This document shows positions 26,980-35,879 of a stretch of DNA of 61,558 bases, piece by piece. The translations under genes and the position numbers were made by a program. A model generated the notes under the pieces. It was not told the origin of the DNA. It saw only the letters and a list, made by a program, of their open reading frames with translations, and did no database searches. Where the stretch lies: NCBI GenBank assembly GCA_023415475.1, contig JAEZKL010000056.1:1-61558 (forward strand), in the 5' to 3' direction. The first letter of the stretch is position 1. Every line of letters begins with the position of its first letter. The DNA comes from Bacillota bacterium (GTDB lineage: Bacteria; Bacillota; Clostridia; Lachnospirales; Lachnospiraceae).

Positions 26980-27972
26980 ATGTCATTTTCAAGCGATGTG
27001 AAGGAAGAGCTGTCCTTGCAGATAAGCAGTGCCAGACATTGCAGACTGGCAGAATTGTCGGCTATTTTGTCCTATGAAGGTCATATAATCCGTTCGGAAA
27101 AGGGATTTTTCTTAAAATTGCAGACGGAAAATCTGGTTGTTGCAAGAAAGTACTTTACATTAATCCGAAAAACATTTAATATAATTAATGATGTTTCAGT
27201 TAAAACTAATTCTAACTTAAACAAGACTAGTGTCTATACCCTTATTATAAGAAAAGCAGAAGATGTTACAAGAATTCTACAAGCTACCAAGCTTCCCGTA
27301 AATGACATGAATTTACGGTCGGAAAAGGCGGAGTCCTATAATGAACGGATTGGCTTAGCCAGTCAATTAATTATTCAGAATGCCTGCTGTAAAAGAGCCT
27401 TTATACGAGGAGCATTTTTATCCTCCGGTTCCATGAGCGACCCGAAGAAAGCGTATCATCTGGAGATTGTCGTCTCCGATCTTAACAAAGCTGAACAATT
27501 AAGGGATATGATACAGACCTTTTCAATTGACGCAAAAATAGTAATACGTAAAAGAAATTACGTAGTATATATTAAGGAAGGCTCTCAAATTGTTGATCTT
27601 CTAAATGTCATGGAGGCACATATAGCCTTAATGAATTTAGAAAATGTGAGAATACTGAAAGAGATGCGTAATTCGATTAACCGCCAGGTTAATTGCGAAG
27701 CAGCAAATATTAATAAGACTGTCACTGCCGCATCCAAACAGACGGAGGATATTTTATATATCAGAGATACTGTTGGACTGGGGGATCTTGCAGACGGTTT
27801 GGAGGATATTGCAAGACTACGTATTGATTACCCGGAGGCTTCATTAAAGGAGCTCGGTGCAATGCTATTACCGCCGATTGGTAAATCAGGTGTTAACCAT
27901 AGATTGCGAAAGTTAAGTATGATAGCAGATCGTTTGAGAGAGCATAAGGAGGAAAATAGTCATGATAACTAA
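26980..27972 (+). CDS. whiA: DNA-binding protein WhiA
   Basis: Homing-endonuclease-derived protein with a C-terminal helix-turn-helix. In Bacillus it affects cell division and chromosome segregation. It starts MSFSSDVKEELS, with RGAFLSSGSMSDPKKAYHLE marking the LAGLIDADG-like domain and LKELGAMLLPPIGKSGVNHR the HTH region (about residues 285-305). The ATG at 26980 has GGAGG 5 bases upstream, so the GTG at 26968 is rejected. The stop overlaps the start of the HPr-like gene by 11 bases. Confidence 0.95.
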   Translation: MSFSSDVKEELSLQISSARHCRLAELSAILSYEGHIIRSEKGFFLKLQTENLVVARKYFTLIRKTFNIINDVSVKTNSNLNKTSVYTLIIRKAEDVTRILQATKLPVNDMNLRSEKAESYNERIGLASQLIIQNACCKRAFIRGAFLSSGSMSDPKKAYHLEIVVSDLNKAEQLRDMIQTFSIDAKIVIRKRNYVVYIKEGSQIVDLLNVMEAHIALMNLENVRILKEMRNSINRQVNCEAANINKTVTAASKQTEDILYIRDTVGLGDLADGLEDIARLRIDYPEASLKELGAMLLPPIGKSGVNHRLRKLSMIADRLREHKEENSHDN

Positions 27973-28216
27973 GGAAATTGTTATTAACATCCCTACGGGC
28001 TTAGAAGCCAGACCTGTTGCACTGCTTGTTCAAGTAGCAAGCCAATATGAGTGTAGTATTTATGTAGCGAGTAAAGAGAAGCGAGTAAATGCGAAGAGTA
28101 TTATGGGTATGATGAGTATGGGTATTTCAGCCGGCGAGTCAGTTACAGTAACCGCAGATGGACCTGACGAAAAAGCAGCAATTGAGAATATTGAAAAATA
28201 CCTAAGCAGCAAATAA
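27962..28216 (+). CDS. Crh-like HPr paralogue with Glu at position 15
   Basis: 84 aa HPr-fold protein. Position 15, the PTS phospho-histidine in HPr (GLHARP), is Glu here (GLEARPV), so it cannot carry phosphate in the sugar PTS. Ser46, the HprK target, is kept in NAKSIMGMMSMGI with the surrounding hydrophobic patch that binds CcpA. This is the logic of Bacillus Crh, which has Gln15. It overlaps whiA by 11 bases with its own AAGGAGG site. hprK lies 4 kb upstream. It should act in catabolite repression or regulation rather than transport; a phospho-His-mimicking role of Glu15 is inference. Confidence 0.85.
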   Translation: MITKEIVINIPTGLEARPVALLVQVASQYECSIYVASKEKRVNAKSIMGMMSMGISAGESVTVTADGPDEKAAIENIEKYLSSK

Positions 28217-28255
28217 AAGAAAATAAATACTAAATTATAATATAGAGGTATAATC

Positions 28256-28285
28256 AGGACACAGATGCATTCAGTGTCCTTTTTT
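28256..28285 (+). terminator. Terminator of the murB-rapZ-whiA-crh operon
   Basis: AGGACAC (28256-28262), 11-base loop, GTGTCCT (28274-28280), then TTTTT. Confidence 0.85.
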
Positions 28286-28542
28286 ACTGTGGCCAGTTGT
28301 GATCTATTGGTATAGTGCGCTTACCTCTTCTTCTCGGAGTAATCTACATTAATTTATTTTTGTTAGTAATTAATGAATGGTTTTATTGAATTTTCTCTTT
28401 TAGGGAATAATAAAGAAAAGCCGGGTATACAGTTAAGTTCGTGCTTATTTAGGACATTACACGTTAAGGCTACAGTTTACAAAAATATGAAGATTAATTA
28501 TTACTAAATTAATATTATTGTAAGGAATTATGGTTCTTTATG
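28286..28542. other. AT-rich intergenic region before the deacetylase gene
   Basis: No supported ORF or repeat seen between the operon terminator and the promoter at 28543. Confidence 0.4.
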
Positions 28543-28551
28543 TGCTATACT
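28543..28551 (+). promoter_or_regulatory. Extended -10 promoter of the polysaccharide deacetylase gene
   Basis: TGCTATACT: TGN followed by TATACT at 28546-28551. No strong -35. Predicted start about 28558, ~100 bases before the gene. Confidence 0.5.
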
Positions 28552-28656
28552 GTTTTTATGAGAAGATTTTCCATTAGTTAAAATACGGTGGTTATCGTAT
28601 TATTAAGAGGAAGAATATCGGCTAGAGAATTTTCATGATACAGAAAGAGGTTTGAG

Positions 28657-30096
28657 ATGACAGGACAGGATCAAAAAAAACCAAAAAAAGTAAGACAGGC
28701 AAGATTAATTAAGCTTGTTATTTTAGAAGCCGTCATACTGTTGGCTTTATTCGGATCATATCGGTTGTATGTCACAATGAAGGCAGATGATGATCGAGGA
28801 GGCAAGGAGCAGAATCAACAACAGCCGGAGAAGGAAGAACCGGACAAGGAGGCAACGGAGCCTGTTAAGGAATTAACTCCGGAGGAGGAAGCTGCTCTTT
28901 TGGAACAGGAGCTATTGCAGAAGGAGATTAAGGAGCGGTCGGAGCTGATAGCGCAGGCAGACAGGTTAGCCTTGGGTTATGATTATGATGGTGCCATTAA
29001 GCTGATCAAGGAATACAAGGGATCAGAGGGAGACTATAAAGTATATCCTATGCTGATGGAAGAAATAACAAGGCTGGAAGGGGAACAAGCAGCATTAGTG
29101 CCGCTAGGCGGCTCCTATGATTCTGTAACCGAGATTAATCACATATTCTTTCATTCTCTGGTGGCAGACAATGCGAAGGCCTTTGATGATGATTATGAAG
29201 CCAAAGGCTATAATATGTATATGGCTACCACCTCAGAATTTAGTAAGTTAATGCAGAAGATGTATGAGGATGGTTATGTTCTTGTCAATATATCGGATTT
29301 AACAAAAAAAGTAAAGCTGGATGACGGGTCAACCGAATATCGAGAAGGTGAAATTAATCTGCGAGAGGGAAAGAAGCCCTTCGTAATATCGGTAGACGAT
29401 GTAAGCTATTATGAGTATATGGAAGGGGATGGCTTTGCTACCAGGATAGTTCTGGATGAAGAGGGTATGCCTACCTGCGAGATGTTATTAGAGGATGGCA
29501 CTACGGTTACCGGGCCCTATGATGTGGTGCCTATACTTGATGCATTTGTAAATGAACATCCGGATTTCTCTTATCAGGGAGCCAAGGGACTCTTAGCCTT
29601 AACCGGTTATGAAGGAATTCTTGGGTATCGAACCAATGACGAGGAATCTGCGACCTATCAAATGGATGTAGAAGCAGCAAAAAAAGTTGCTGAAGCTCTG
29701 AAAGCGGATGGTTGGGAATTCGGCTCCCATAGCTGGGGGCATAAAAATCTCCAGAAAATAGATCTCGATTTTCTGAAGAGAGACACTAACAGGTGGTTAA
29801 AGGAAGTGGCACCGTTGATTGGCGGCAGTGATGTTTTGGTATTCCCCTTTGGTGTTGATTTTGAAACTACCGTAGGAACTTATTCCAGTGATAAATACCA
29901 TTTTCTTAAGGAGTGCGGATTTAATGTATTCCTTGGTGTATACAGTAAGCCATGGATGCATATAAAAAAGGATTATGTAAGAATGACCAGACGTCCGATT
30001 GACGGTCAGGCTATGCTGGAATTTCCGGAACGGCTTTTGGATTTGTTCTCTCCTGAGGAGATACTGGACCCGGAACGCCCGGCTAAGAATTGGTAA
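28657..30096 (+). CDS. Membrane-anchored polysaccharide deacetylase (NodB fold)
   Basis: 479 aa with a basic cytoplasmic tail, one membrane helix (about residues 18-40) and an acidic Glu/Lys linker. The catalytic domain follows outside the cell. NodB motifs are FVISVDDV (motif 1, two Asp), FGSHSWGHKNL (motif 2, the HxxxH metal site) and VFPFGVDF (motif 3). It probably deacetylates peptidoglycan or another cell-surface polysaccharide. AAAGAGG upstream of ATG. A short TPR-like helical segment (ADRLALGYDYDGAIKLI) precedes the domain. Substrate is not determined by the sequence. Confidence 0.85.
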   Translation: MTGQDQKKPKKVRQARLIKLVILEAVILLALFGSYRLYVTMKADDDRGGKEQNQQQPEKEEPDKEATEPVKELTPEEEAALLEQELLQKEIKERSELIAQADRLALGYDYDGAIKLIKEYKGSEGDYKVYPMLMEEITRLEGEQAALVPLGGSYDSVTEINHIFFHSLVADNAKAFDDDYEAKGYNMYMATTSEFSKLMQKMYEDGYVLVNISDLTKKVKLDDGSTEYREGEINLREGKKPFVISVDDVSYYEYMEGDGFATRIVLDEEGMPTCEMLLEDGTTVTGPYDVVPILDAFVNEHPDFSYQGAKGLLALTGYEGILGYRTNDEESATYQMDVEAAKKVAEALKADGWEFGSHSWGHKNLQKIDLDFLKRDTNRWLKEVAPLIGGSDVLVFPFGVDFETTVGTYSSDKYHFLKECGFNVFLGVYSKPWMHIKKDYVRMTRRPIDGQAMLEFPERLLDLFSPEEILDPERPAKNW

Positions 30097-30154
30097 GCTT
30101 ATATTATAATGTGACAGTAATAATTTGATTCTTAAATCATAGGATGGATGGGAT

Positions 30155-30180
30155 AGGACTGAAGGGAAACCTTTAGTCCT
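30155..30180 (+). terminator. Hairpin downstream of the deacetylase gene
   Basis: AGGACTGAAGG (30155-30165), GAAA tetraloop, CCTTTAGTCCT (30170-30180). Strong stem, but the following bases are TACTTGCG rather than a T-run. Confidence 0.5.
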
Positions 30181-30331
30181 TACTTGCGTGAAAGGAAATT
30201 TACCCCTATATCACAAAAAATTCCGGTAAAGAGAACAAAGTTCATTTAGGATGATAAACCTCAGCGGACAAATGCATAAATGCATATACCGTATGATTGA
30301 CAAGTATACCTAGGTAGAATATTATAATATT

Positions 30332-30483
30332 GTGAACAAAGGATTTTAAAGAAAAGTCCTTTATTCACATTTCAAGTTTGCGCCTGCATCATCAAAGTGT
30401 GTAGGTCACACTTGGCACAAACTATCACAACGAGAAGGTGTTTCCAGGTTTGTACCTACATCTTACTTGGCACAAATTATCAA
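30332..30483 (+). repeat. Structured intergenic repeat, copy B (upstream of dnaE)
   Basis: The first hairpin, at 30332-30367, pairs GTGAA-C-AAAGGA-TTTT with AAAA-G-TCCTTT-A-TTCAC. Next, AGTTTGCGCC (30375-30384) pairs with GGCACAAACT (30414-30423) around an inner hairpin AAGTGTG-TAGGT-CACACTT (30395-30413). A degenerate second unit with GTTTGTACC and GGCACAAAT ends at about 30483. The AAGTGTG hairpin recurs at 35113-35131. The AAAGGATTTT start and the GGCACAAACT end recur at 41.7-42.0 kb. Confidence 0.7.
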
Positions 30484-30582
30484 ATTTAGGACATTGAAAT
30501 AGATGACATGAAAAGGAACCTCGTATATGTTATTATGTAATAGACTTAAGTGAACATAGAATATATGGGGAAGGAGGTAAAC
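30484..30582. other. Leader region of dnaE
   Basis: AT-rich; the AAGGAGGTAAAC ribosome site of dnaE ends at 30582. No confident promoter pair was selected. Confidence 0.35.
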
Positions 30583-33500
30583 ATGAATTTTACACATCTA
30601 CATTTACATACGGAATATAGCTTACTGGATGGCTCCGGTAAGATTAAAGAGATGGTACGCCGCACAAAGGAGCTGGGAATGGATAGTCTGGCAATTACAG
30701 ACCATGGTGTTATGTATGGTGTAATTGATTTTTATAAGGCTTGCTTGGCGGAGGGAATTAGACCGATTATTGGCTGTGAGGTTTATGTTGCTCCGAATTC
30801 AAGACTTGATCGGGAAATCGGTGCTTCCGAGGAACGTTATTATCATCTGGTTTTACTGGCTGAGAATAACACCGGATATCAGAACTTGATGAAAATCGTC
30901 TCCAGAGGATTTCTGGATGGCTTTTATTATAAACCCAGAATTGACTACGAGATAATGGAGCAATATCATGAAGGTATTATTGCCCTAAGTGCCTGTCTGG
31001 GCGGCGAGGTGGCTACCAATCTGAGAAGAGGCTTTTATGCTGAAGCAAAGCTAGCGGCACTCCGACTACAAGAGACCTTCGGTGAGAATAACTTCTTTCT
31101 GGAGCTGCAGGATCATGGAATGCAGGAGCAGAAGAATGTAAATCAAGCGCTTCTTCGCATGTCTGCAGAGACTGGGATTAAGCTTGTCGCAACCAATGAT
31201 GTCCACTACACCTTTGCAGAGGATGCAGATCCCCATGATATCCTGCTTTGTATACAGACGCAGAAAAAGGTATCGGATGATAACCGTATGCGTTATGAGG
31301 GCGGACAGTTTTACTTAAAATCACCTGAGGAGATGCTGACCCTCTTTCCGTATGCAAAGGAAGCTTTGGAGAATACCCATGAAATTGCAAAAAGATGTAA
31401 TGTAACCATCACCTTTGGCGAATATAAATTGCCGGTTTATTCCGTTCCGGCTCCGTATTCTGCCTTCGAATATCTGACAAAGCTATGCAGGGAGGGTTTG
31501 GAGGAAAGATATCAGCCTGTGACTTCCGATCTATGGGAGCGCCTGGATTATGAGCTTGAGACGATTCGAAGCATGGGCTTTGTAGACTATTTTCTAATTA
31601 CCTGGGATTTTATTAAGTATGCAAGAGATAATAATATCAGTGTCGGACCGGGTCGAGGCAGTGCAGCCGGTTCTATTGTATCCTATGCACTTCGTATAAC
31701 AGATATTGATCCGATTAAGTACAATCTTCTCTTCGAGCGTTTCCTGAATCCGGAGCGTCTTACGATGCCCGATATCGATATTGACTTCTGCTTTGAACGC
31801 AGGCAGGAGGTTATTGATTACGTAACTATAAAATACGGTAAGGACAAGGTGGTTCAGATCGTAACCTTCGGAACGATGGCCGCAAGGGGTGTAATCCGTG
31901 ATGTCGGTCGTGCCTTGGATCTGCCTTATGCACAGGTGGATACGGTAGCGAAGATGATACCGACAGAGATCGGAATAACCATCGAGAAAGCATTAGCAGC
32001 CAATAAGGATCTCAGTACACTGTATGAGACCAATGACGATATTAAATATCTAATCGATATGTCGAAGCGACTGGAGGGACTTCCAAGGCATACCTCCATG
32101 CATGCTGCCGGAGTTGTGATCGGCAGAGAGAGTCTGGATGAATTTGTTCCCTTGTCCCGTTCCGCGGATGATAGCATAACAACACAGTTTCCCATGACCA
32201 CACTGGAGGAGTTGGGGCTCTTAAAGATGGACTTTCTGGGACTTCGAACACTGACCGTGATACAGAATGCAGAAGTCTTGGTGAATAAGAAGAGGTCAGC
32301 CGAAGACCGATTTGACATAAAGAAGATTGATTATGATGATCCGAAGGTTTATGAACTGATCGCCTCCGGCAAGACGGAGGGCATCTTCCAGCTGGAAAGT
32401 GCCGGGATGAAGAGCTTTATGAAGGAGCTCAAACCCAGGAATCTGGAGGATATCATTGCAGGTATTTCATTATACCGGCCGGGTCCGATGGAATTTATAC
32501 CGAAGTATGTTAAGGGTAAGAACGAGGCCGGACACATCACCTACGAATGCCCGCAGCTGGAACCAATCCTTTCCCCCACCTATGGCTGTATCGTATACCA
32601 GGAGCAGGTTATGCAGATTGTTCGTGATCTCGCAGGTTATAGCTATGGACGAAGCGATTTGGTTCGCCGCGCCATGTCTAAGAAAAAGGAATCGGTAATG
32701 ATTAAGGAGCGCCAGAGCTTTGTCTACGGTAATGAAGAGGAAGGCGTTCCCGGCTGTATTAAGAATGGTATTCCCGAAGCAATAGCAAACCATATCTATG
32801 ACGAGATGATGGACTTCGCGAGGTACGCCTTCAACAAGTCCCATGCAGCGGCTTATGCCGTAGTATCCTATGAGACTGCTTATCTGAAATGTTATTATCC
32901 GGTTGAGTTCATGGCGGCATTAATGACCTCCGTTATTGACAACCCCGGAAAGGTATCGGAATATATCTACACCTGCAGACAGATGGGGATTGAGATTCTT
33001 CCTCCGGATATCAATGAAGGGGATGCTATATTCACGGTTTCGGACGGATCAATCCGATATGCCTTGTCTGCAATTAAGGGTGTCGGTAAGCCGGTAATCG
33101 AAGCAATCGCTGCAGAGCGGGAGCAGAACGGTCTTTTCCTGAATCTGAAGGATTTCGCAACCCGATTATCCGGGAAAGAGGTAAATAAGAGAACGGTTGA
33201 AAGCTTTATTAAGGCGGGTGTATTCGCCGGTCTTCATCCGAACCGGAGACAGCTGATGTTATGCTATGTTCAGATACTGGATGATATTGCTGCTGATAAG
33301 AAGAAGTCTTTAACCGGACAGATGACCTTATTTGATTTCGCCGGCGAGGAAGAGAAGAACGAGTATGAGATGAATATGCCGGAGGTTGCTGAATACAGTA
33401 AGGATCAGCTCCTTGCCCTGGAGAAGGAGGTTCTGGGTATTTATGTCAGTGGGCATCCTTTGGAGGCATATGAGAATCGAATTAAAAAGAATGTGACAGC

Positions 33501-34071
33501 CAATTCCAATGATTTTAATATCGATGAAGAGACGGACAAACCACGGGTTGATGACGGAAAGATCGAGATTATCGGTGGCATGGTAACTTCTAAGACAGTA
33601 AAGACGACCCGTAATAATAGTATGATGGCATTTATTACACTTGAGGATTTATTCGGTAATGTTGAGGTTATAATATTTCCGAAGGACTATGATAAATATA
33701 AATCCATGCTAGAAACGGACCAGAAGATCTTCGTCCGCGGTAAGGTTACTGTGGAAGAAGAAAAGGCAGCTAAGCTGATTTGCCAGGAAATTATTCCTTT
33801 TGACAGCATCCCACAAGAGGTTTGGATCAAATATCCTAACCTGGAGGGCTTCCAAAAAGATGAGCAATCCCTGTATCATTTACTGGATCAGTATGACGGT
33901 AATGATAGTGTGGTTATTTTCTGTGAAGCTGAAAAATGCATTAAAAAACTTCCCAAAAGTAAAAATGTAAAGGCAGATAATGACTTAATCGGACAGCTGG
34001 TAACAATTTACACGGAAGAAAATGTGCGAATTACGGAAAAGAGTATTGAAAAACTAGGGAAAATGGATTAG
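30583..34071 (+). CDS. dnaE: DNA polymerase III subunit alpha
   Basis: Replicative polymerase alpha subunit, 1162 aa. The N-terminal PHP domain is seen as FTHLHLHTEYSLLDG and ITDHGVMYG. The polymerase active site has VGPGRGSAAGSIVSY and PDIDIDFCFERR with the catalytic Asp residues. The helix-hairpin-helix region is around ALSAIKGVGKPVIEAI, and a C-terminal OB-fold lies near IIGGMVTSKTVKTTRN. AAGGAGGTAAAC sits directly before the ATG at 30583, so the GTG at 30550 is rejected. pfkA follows after 42 bases and could be co-transcribed. Confidence 0.97.
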   Translation: MNFTHLHLHTEYSLLDGSGKIKEMVRRTKELGMDSLAITDHGVMYGVIDFYKACLAEGIRPIIGCEVYVAPNSRLDREIGASEERYYHLVLLAENNTGYQNLMKIVSRGFLDGFYYKPRIDYEIMEQYHEGIIALSACLGGEVATNLRRGFYAEAKLAALRLQETFGENNFFLELQDHGMQEQKNVNQALLRMSAETGIKLVATNDVHYTFAEDADPHDILLCIQTQKKVSDDNRMRYEGGQFYLKSPEEMLTLFPYAKEALENTHEIAKRCNVTITFGEYKLPVYSVPAPYSAFEYLTKLCREGLEERYQPVTSDLWERLDYELETIRSMGFVDYFLITWDFIKYARDNNISVGPGRGSAAGSIVSYALRITDIDPIKYNLLFERFLNPERLTMPDIDIDFCFERRQEVIDYVTIKYGKDKVVQIVTFGTMAARGVIRDVGRALDLPYAQVDTVAKMIPTEIGITIEKALAANKDLSTLYETNDDIKYLIDMSKRLEGLPRHTSMHAAGVVIGRESLDEFVPLSRSADDSITTQFPMTTLEELGLLKMDFLGLRTLTVIQNAEVLVNKKRSAEDRFDIKKIDYDDPKVYELIASGKTEGIFQLESAGMKSFMKELKPRNLEDIIAGISLYRPGPMEFIPKYVKGKNEAGHITYECPQLEPILSPTYGCIVYQEQVMQIVRDLAGYSYGRSDLVRRAMSKKKESVMIKERQSFVYGNEEEGVPGCIKNGIPEAIANHIYDEMMDFARYAFNKSHAAAYAVVSYETAYLKCYYPVEFMAALMTSVIDNPGKVSEYIYTCRQMGIEILPPDINEGDAIFTVSDGSIRYALSAIKGVGKPVIEAIAAEREQNGLFLNLKDFATRLSGKEVNKRTVESFIKAGVFAGLHPNRRQLMLCYVQILDDIAADKKKSLTGQMTLFDFAGEEEKNEYEMNMPEVAEYSKDQLLALEKEVLGIYVSGHPLEAYENRIKKNVTANSNDFNIDEETDKPRVDDGKIEIIGGMVTSKTVKTTRNNSMMAFITLEDLFGNVEVIIFPKDYDKYKSMLETDQKIFVRGKVTVEEEKAAKLICQEIIPFDSIPQEVWIKYPNLEGFQKDEQSLYHLLDQYDGNDSVVIFCEAEKCIKKLPKSKNVKADNDLIGQLVTIYTEENVRITEKSIEKLGKMD

Positions 34072-34113
34072 AATACTGTAGTCTTTAGTTGTGATGATGC
34101 GGAGGTAATTATA

Positions 34114-35085
34114 ATGGGAAATATTAAAACAATCGGCGTGTTAACCAGTGGTGGCGATGCGCCCGGCATGAATGCTGCAATCAGAGCAGTAGTTAGAACT
34201 GCTTTAGCCGCGGGTTGTCAAGTAAAAGGTATCATGAGAGGATACTTAGGACTCTTAGAGGAAGACATCATAGCAATGGATGCAAGAAGTGTATCCGATA
34301 TTATTCAAAGAGGCGGAACCATACTGTATACAGCACGTTGTCTGGAGATGCTGAAGCCTGAGGTTCAGGACAGGGCAGCAGATATCTGCAGAAAGCATGG
34401 AATTGATGGTTTGGTTGTTATCGGTGGAGACGGTTCCTTTAGAGGGGCCCAGGTTCTGGCGAGAAGAGGTATCAATGCGGTTGGACTCCCCGGAACCATT
34501 GATTTGGACATCGCATGTACCGATTACACCATCGGTTTTGACACCGCAGTGAATACAGCAATGGAAACAATTGATAAGGTAAGGGATACCTCTACTTCTC
34601 ATGAAAGATGTAGTATTATCGAGGTTATGGGAAGACATGCGGGATATATCGCATTGTGGTGCGGTATCGCTAACGGTGCGGAAGAGATTCTGATTTCAGA
34701 GCGTTATGATTATGATGAGCAGAGAATCATCAATAGTATCATTGAGAAACGCAAAAAAGGCAAGAAGCACTATATTATTGTAAATGCTGAAGGAGTCGGT
34801 GATTCCAATGGTATGGCAAAGAGAATCGAAGCAGCAACCGGTATGGAGACCAGAGCTACCATAATCGGTCATGCGCAAAGAGGCGGTAGCCCTACCACCA
34901 GAGATCGTGTGTATGCTTCCATGATGGGTGCAAAAGCAGTTGATTTGCTGGTAGCAGGTCAGAGTAAGCGTATCGTAGGCTATAAAGATGGTAAATTCGT
35001 TGATTATGATATTGAAGAAGCATTAGCGATGAAGAAGGATGTTGACCAATATATGTATGATTTGTCCATCCGATTATCCAAGTAA
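34114..35085 (+). CDS. pfkA: ATP-dependent 6-phosphofructokinase
   Basis: Committed step of glycolysis. GVLTSGGDAPGMNAAIRA opens the protein. GGDGSFRGA with Gly after GGD points to ATP rather than pyrophosphate as donor. LPGTIDLDIACTDYTIGF carries the catalytic Asp residues; Leu replaces the usual Asn between them, a change I have seen in clostridial enzymes. EVMGRHAGYIA and GHAQRGGSPTTRDR bind fructose 6-phosphate. 323 aa is normal. CGGAGGTAATTATA precedes the ATG. Confidence 0.96.
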   Translation: MGNIKTIGVLTSGGDAPGMNAAIRAVVRTALAAGCQVKGIMRGYLGLLEEDIIAMDARSVSDIIQRGGTILYTARCLEMLKPEVQDRAADICRKHGIDGLVVIGGDGSFRGAQVLARRGINAVGLPGTIDLDIACTDYTIGFDTAVNTAMETIDKVRDTSTSHERCSIIEVMGRHAGYIALWCGIANGAEEILISERYDYDEQRIINSIIEKRKKGKKHYIIVNAEGVGDSNGMAKRIEAATGMETRATIIGHAQRGGSPTTRDRVYASMMGAKAVDLLVAGQSKRIVGYKDGKFVDYDIEEALAMKKDVDQYMYDLSIRLSK

Positions 35086-35092
35086 TAAAAGC

Positions 35093-35168
35093 ATAGTGTG
35101 CCTGCGTAATCCAAGTGTGAAATACACACTTATTACAAACTAAAACAAAGGACAGGCATAATATAATA
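35093..35168 (+). repeat. Structured intergenic repeat, copy C (after pfkA)
   Basis: Contains the hairpin AAGTGTG-AAATA-CACACTT (35113-35131), shared with copy B apart from the loop. The tail CAAACTAAAACAAAGGACAG matches the 3' end of the tandem copies at 41.7-42.0 kb except for a few bases. It lies directly after the pfkA stop. Confidence 0.65.
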
Positions 35169-35186
35169 TAAATATAGATGAGTAAA

Positions 35187-35245
35187 GAGGCCGAAGGGGT
35201 TTTTACATAATGGATATACCGATTATGCGAGAGCCTTTTCGGCCT
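35187..35245 (+). terminator. Hairpin downstream of pfkA
   Basis: AGGCCGAA near 35188-35195 pairs with TTCGGCCT near 35238-35245, with GGG/CCT extension and an inner ATAAT...ATTAT pairing. No terminal T-run on the plus strand, so terminator function is provisional. Confidence 0.5.
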
Positions 35246-35369
35246 ATATGTAAATATGCAAATAATGCGATATATGGAGCTATGGATCAAAGGGAGTAGC
35301 TTCAAATGATAAATTTATTCTCTGCATGAGTGATGAAGCTTGCAGATGATGAGAAAGGATGGTGAATAA

Positions 35370-35807
35370 ATGTATCTTGTAAGCGCGTGTTTGGCCGGAG
35401 TGAACTGCAGATATGATGGGAAGGATAGTGCAGATGAGAAGGTGATGGAGCTGGTTAATCAGGGTAAGGCAATACCGGTATGTCCGGAGCAGTTAGGCGG
35501 CTTATCAACACCCAGAATCAGCTGTGAGCTTGTGCATCAGCCGGGTGATAAGCAGATTATCAACAGGGAGGGTACTGACCGTACCGAAGAATTCCGTCTT
35601 GGTGCTGAGAGAACCTTAGCGGTTGCCAAGGCCTTAGGAATAAAGAAAGCAATCATGAAATCCAAAAGCCCTTCCTGCGGCTGTGGTCAGATTTATGACG
35701 GAACCTTCTCAGGGAAATTAATCCCCGGCAACGGATTGGCTGTGGAGCTGCTGCTTAAGAATGGCATCGAGGTTGTTACAGAAAAGGATTTTTCTGAAAA
35801 TTCATAA
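35370..35807 (+). CDS. tudS: DUF523 / thiouracil desulfurase-like Fe-S protein
   Basis: 145 aa, DUF523 family. Some members (TudS) are [4Fe-4S] desulfurases that convert thiouracil to uracil. Conserved cysteines appear in VSACLAGVNCRYDG, VCPEQLGGLSTPR and KSPSCGCGQIYDG. GAAAGGATGG lies upstream of the ATG. No partner gene in the window suggests a specific substrate; desulfurase activity is assigned only from family resemblance. Confidence 0.8.
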   Translation: MYLVSACLAGVNCRYDGKDSADEKVMELVNQGKAIPVCPEQLGGLSTPRISCELVHQPGDKQIINREGTDRTEEFRLGAERTLAVAKALGIKKAIMKSKSPSCGCGQIYDGTFSGKLIPGNGLAVELLLKNGIEVVTEKDFSENS

Positions 35808-35879
35808 AAAATGCTTGAAAATATTTATAATTTGTTGTTACAATAAGAACCACTATATCAAATGAAATGGAGAACGAGG

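Noticed and set aside
34490..34540. Leu between the catalytic Asp residues of PfkA (TIDLD instead of TIDND) as a sign of altered function
   Set aside because: From memory this substitution is ordinary in clostridial phosphofructokinases, and all other active-site blocks are intact.
35862..35879. Upstream ATG as the start of the ABC exporter
   Set aside because: No ribosome site precedes it, while ATG 35880 has GGAG at proper distance and gives the usual N-terminus.
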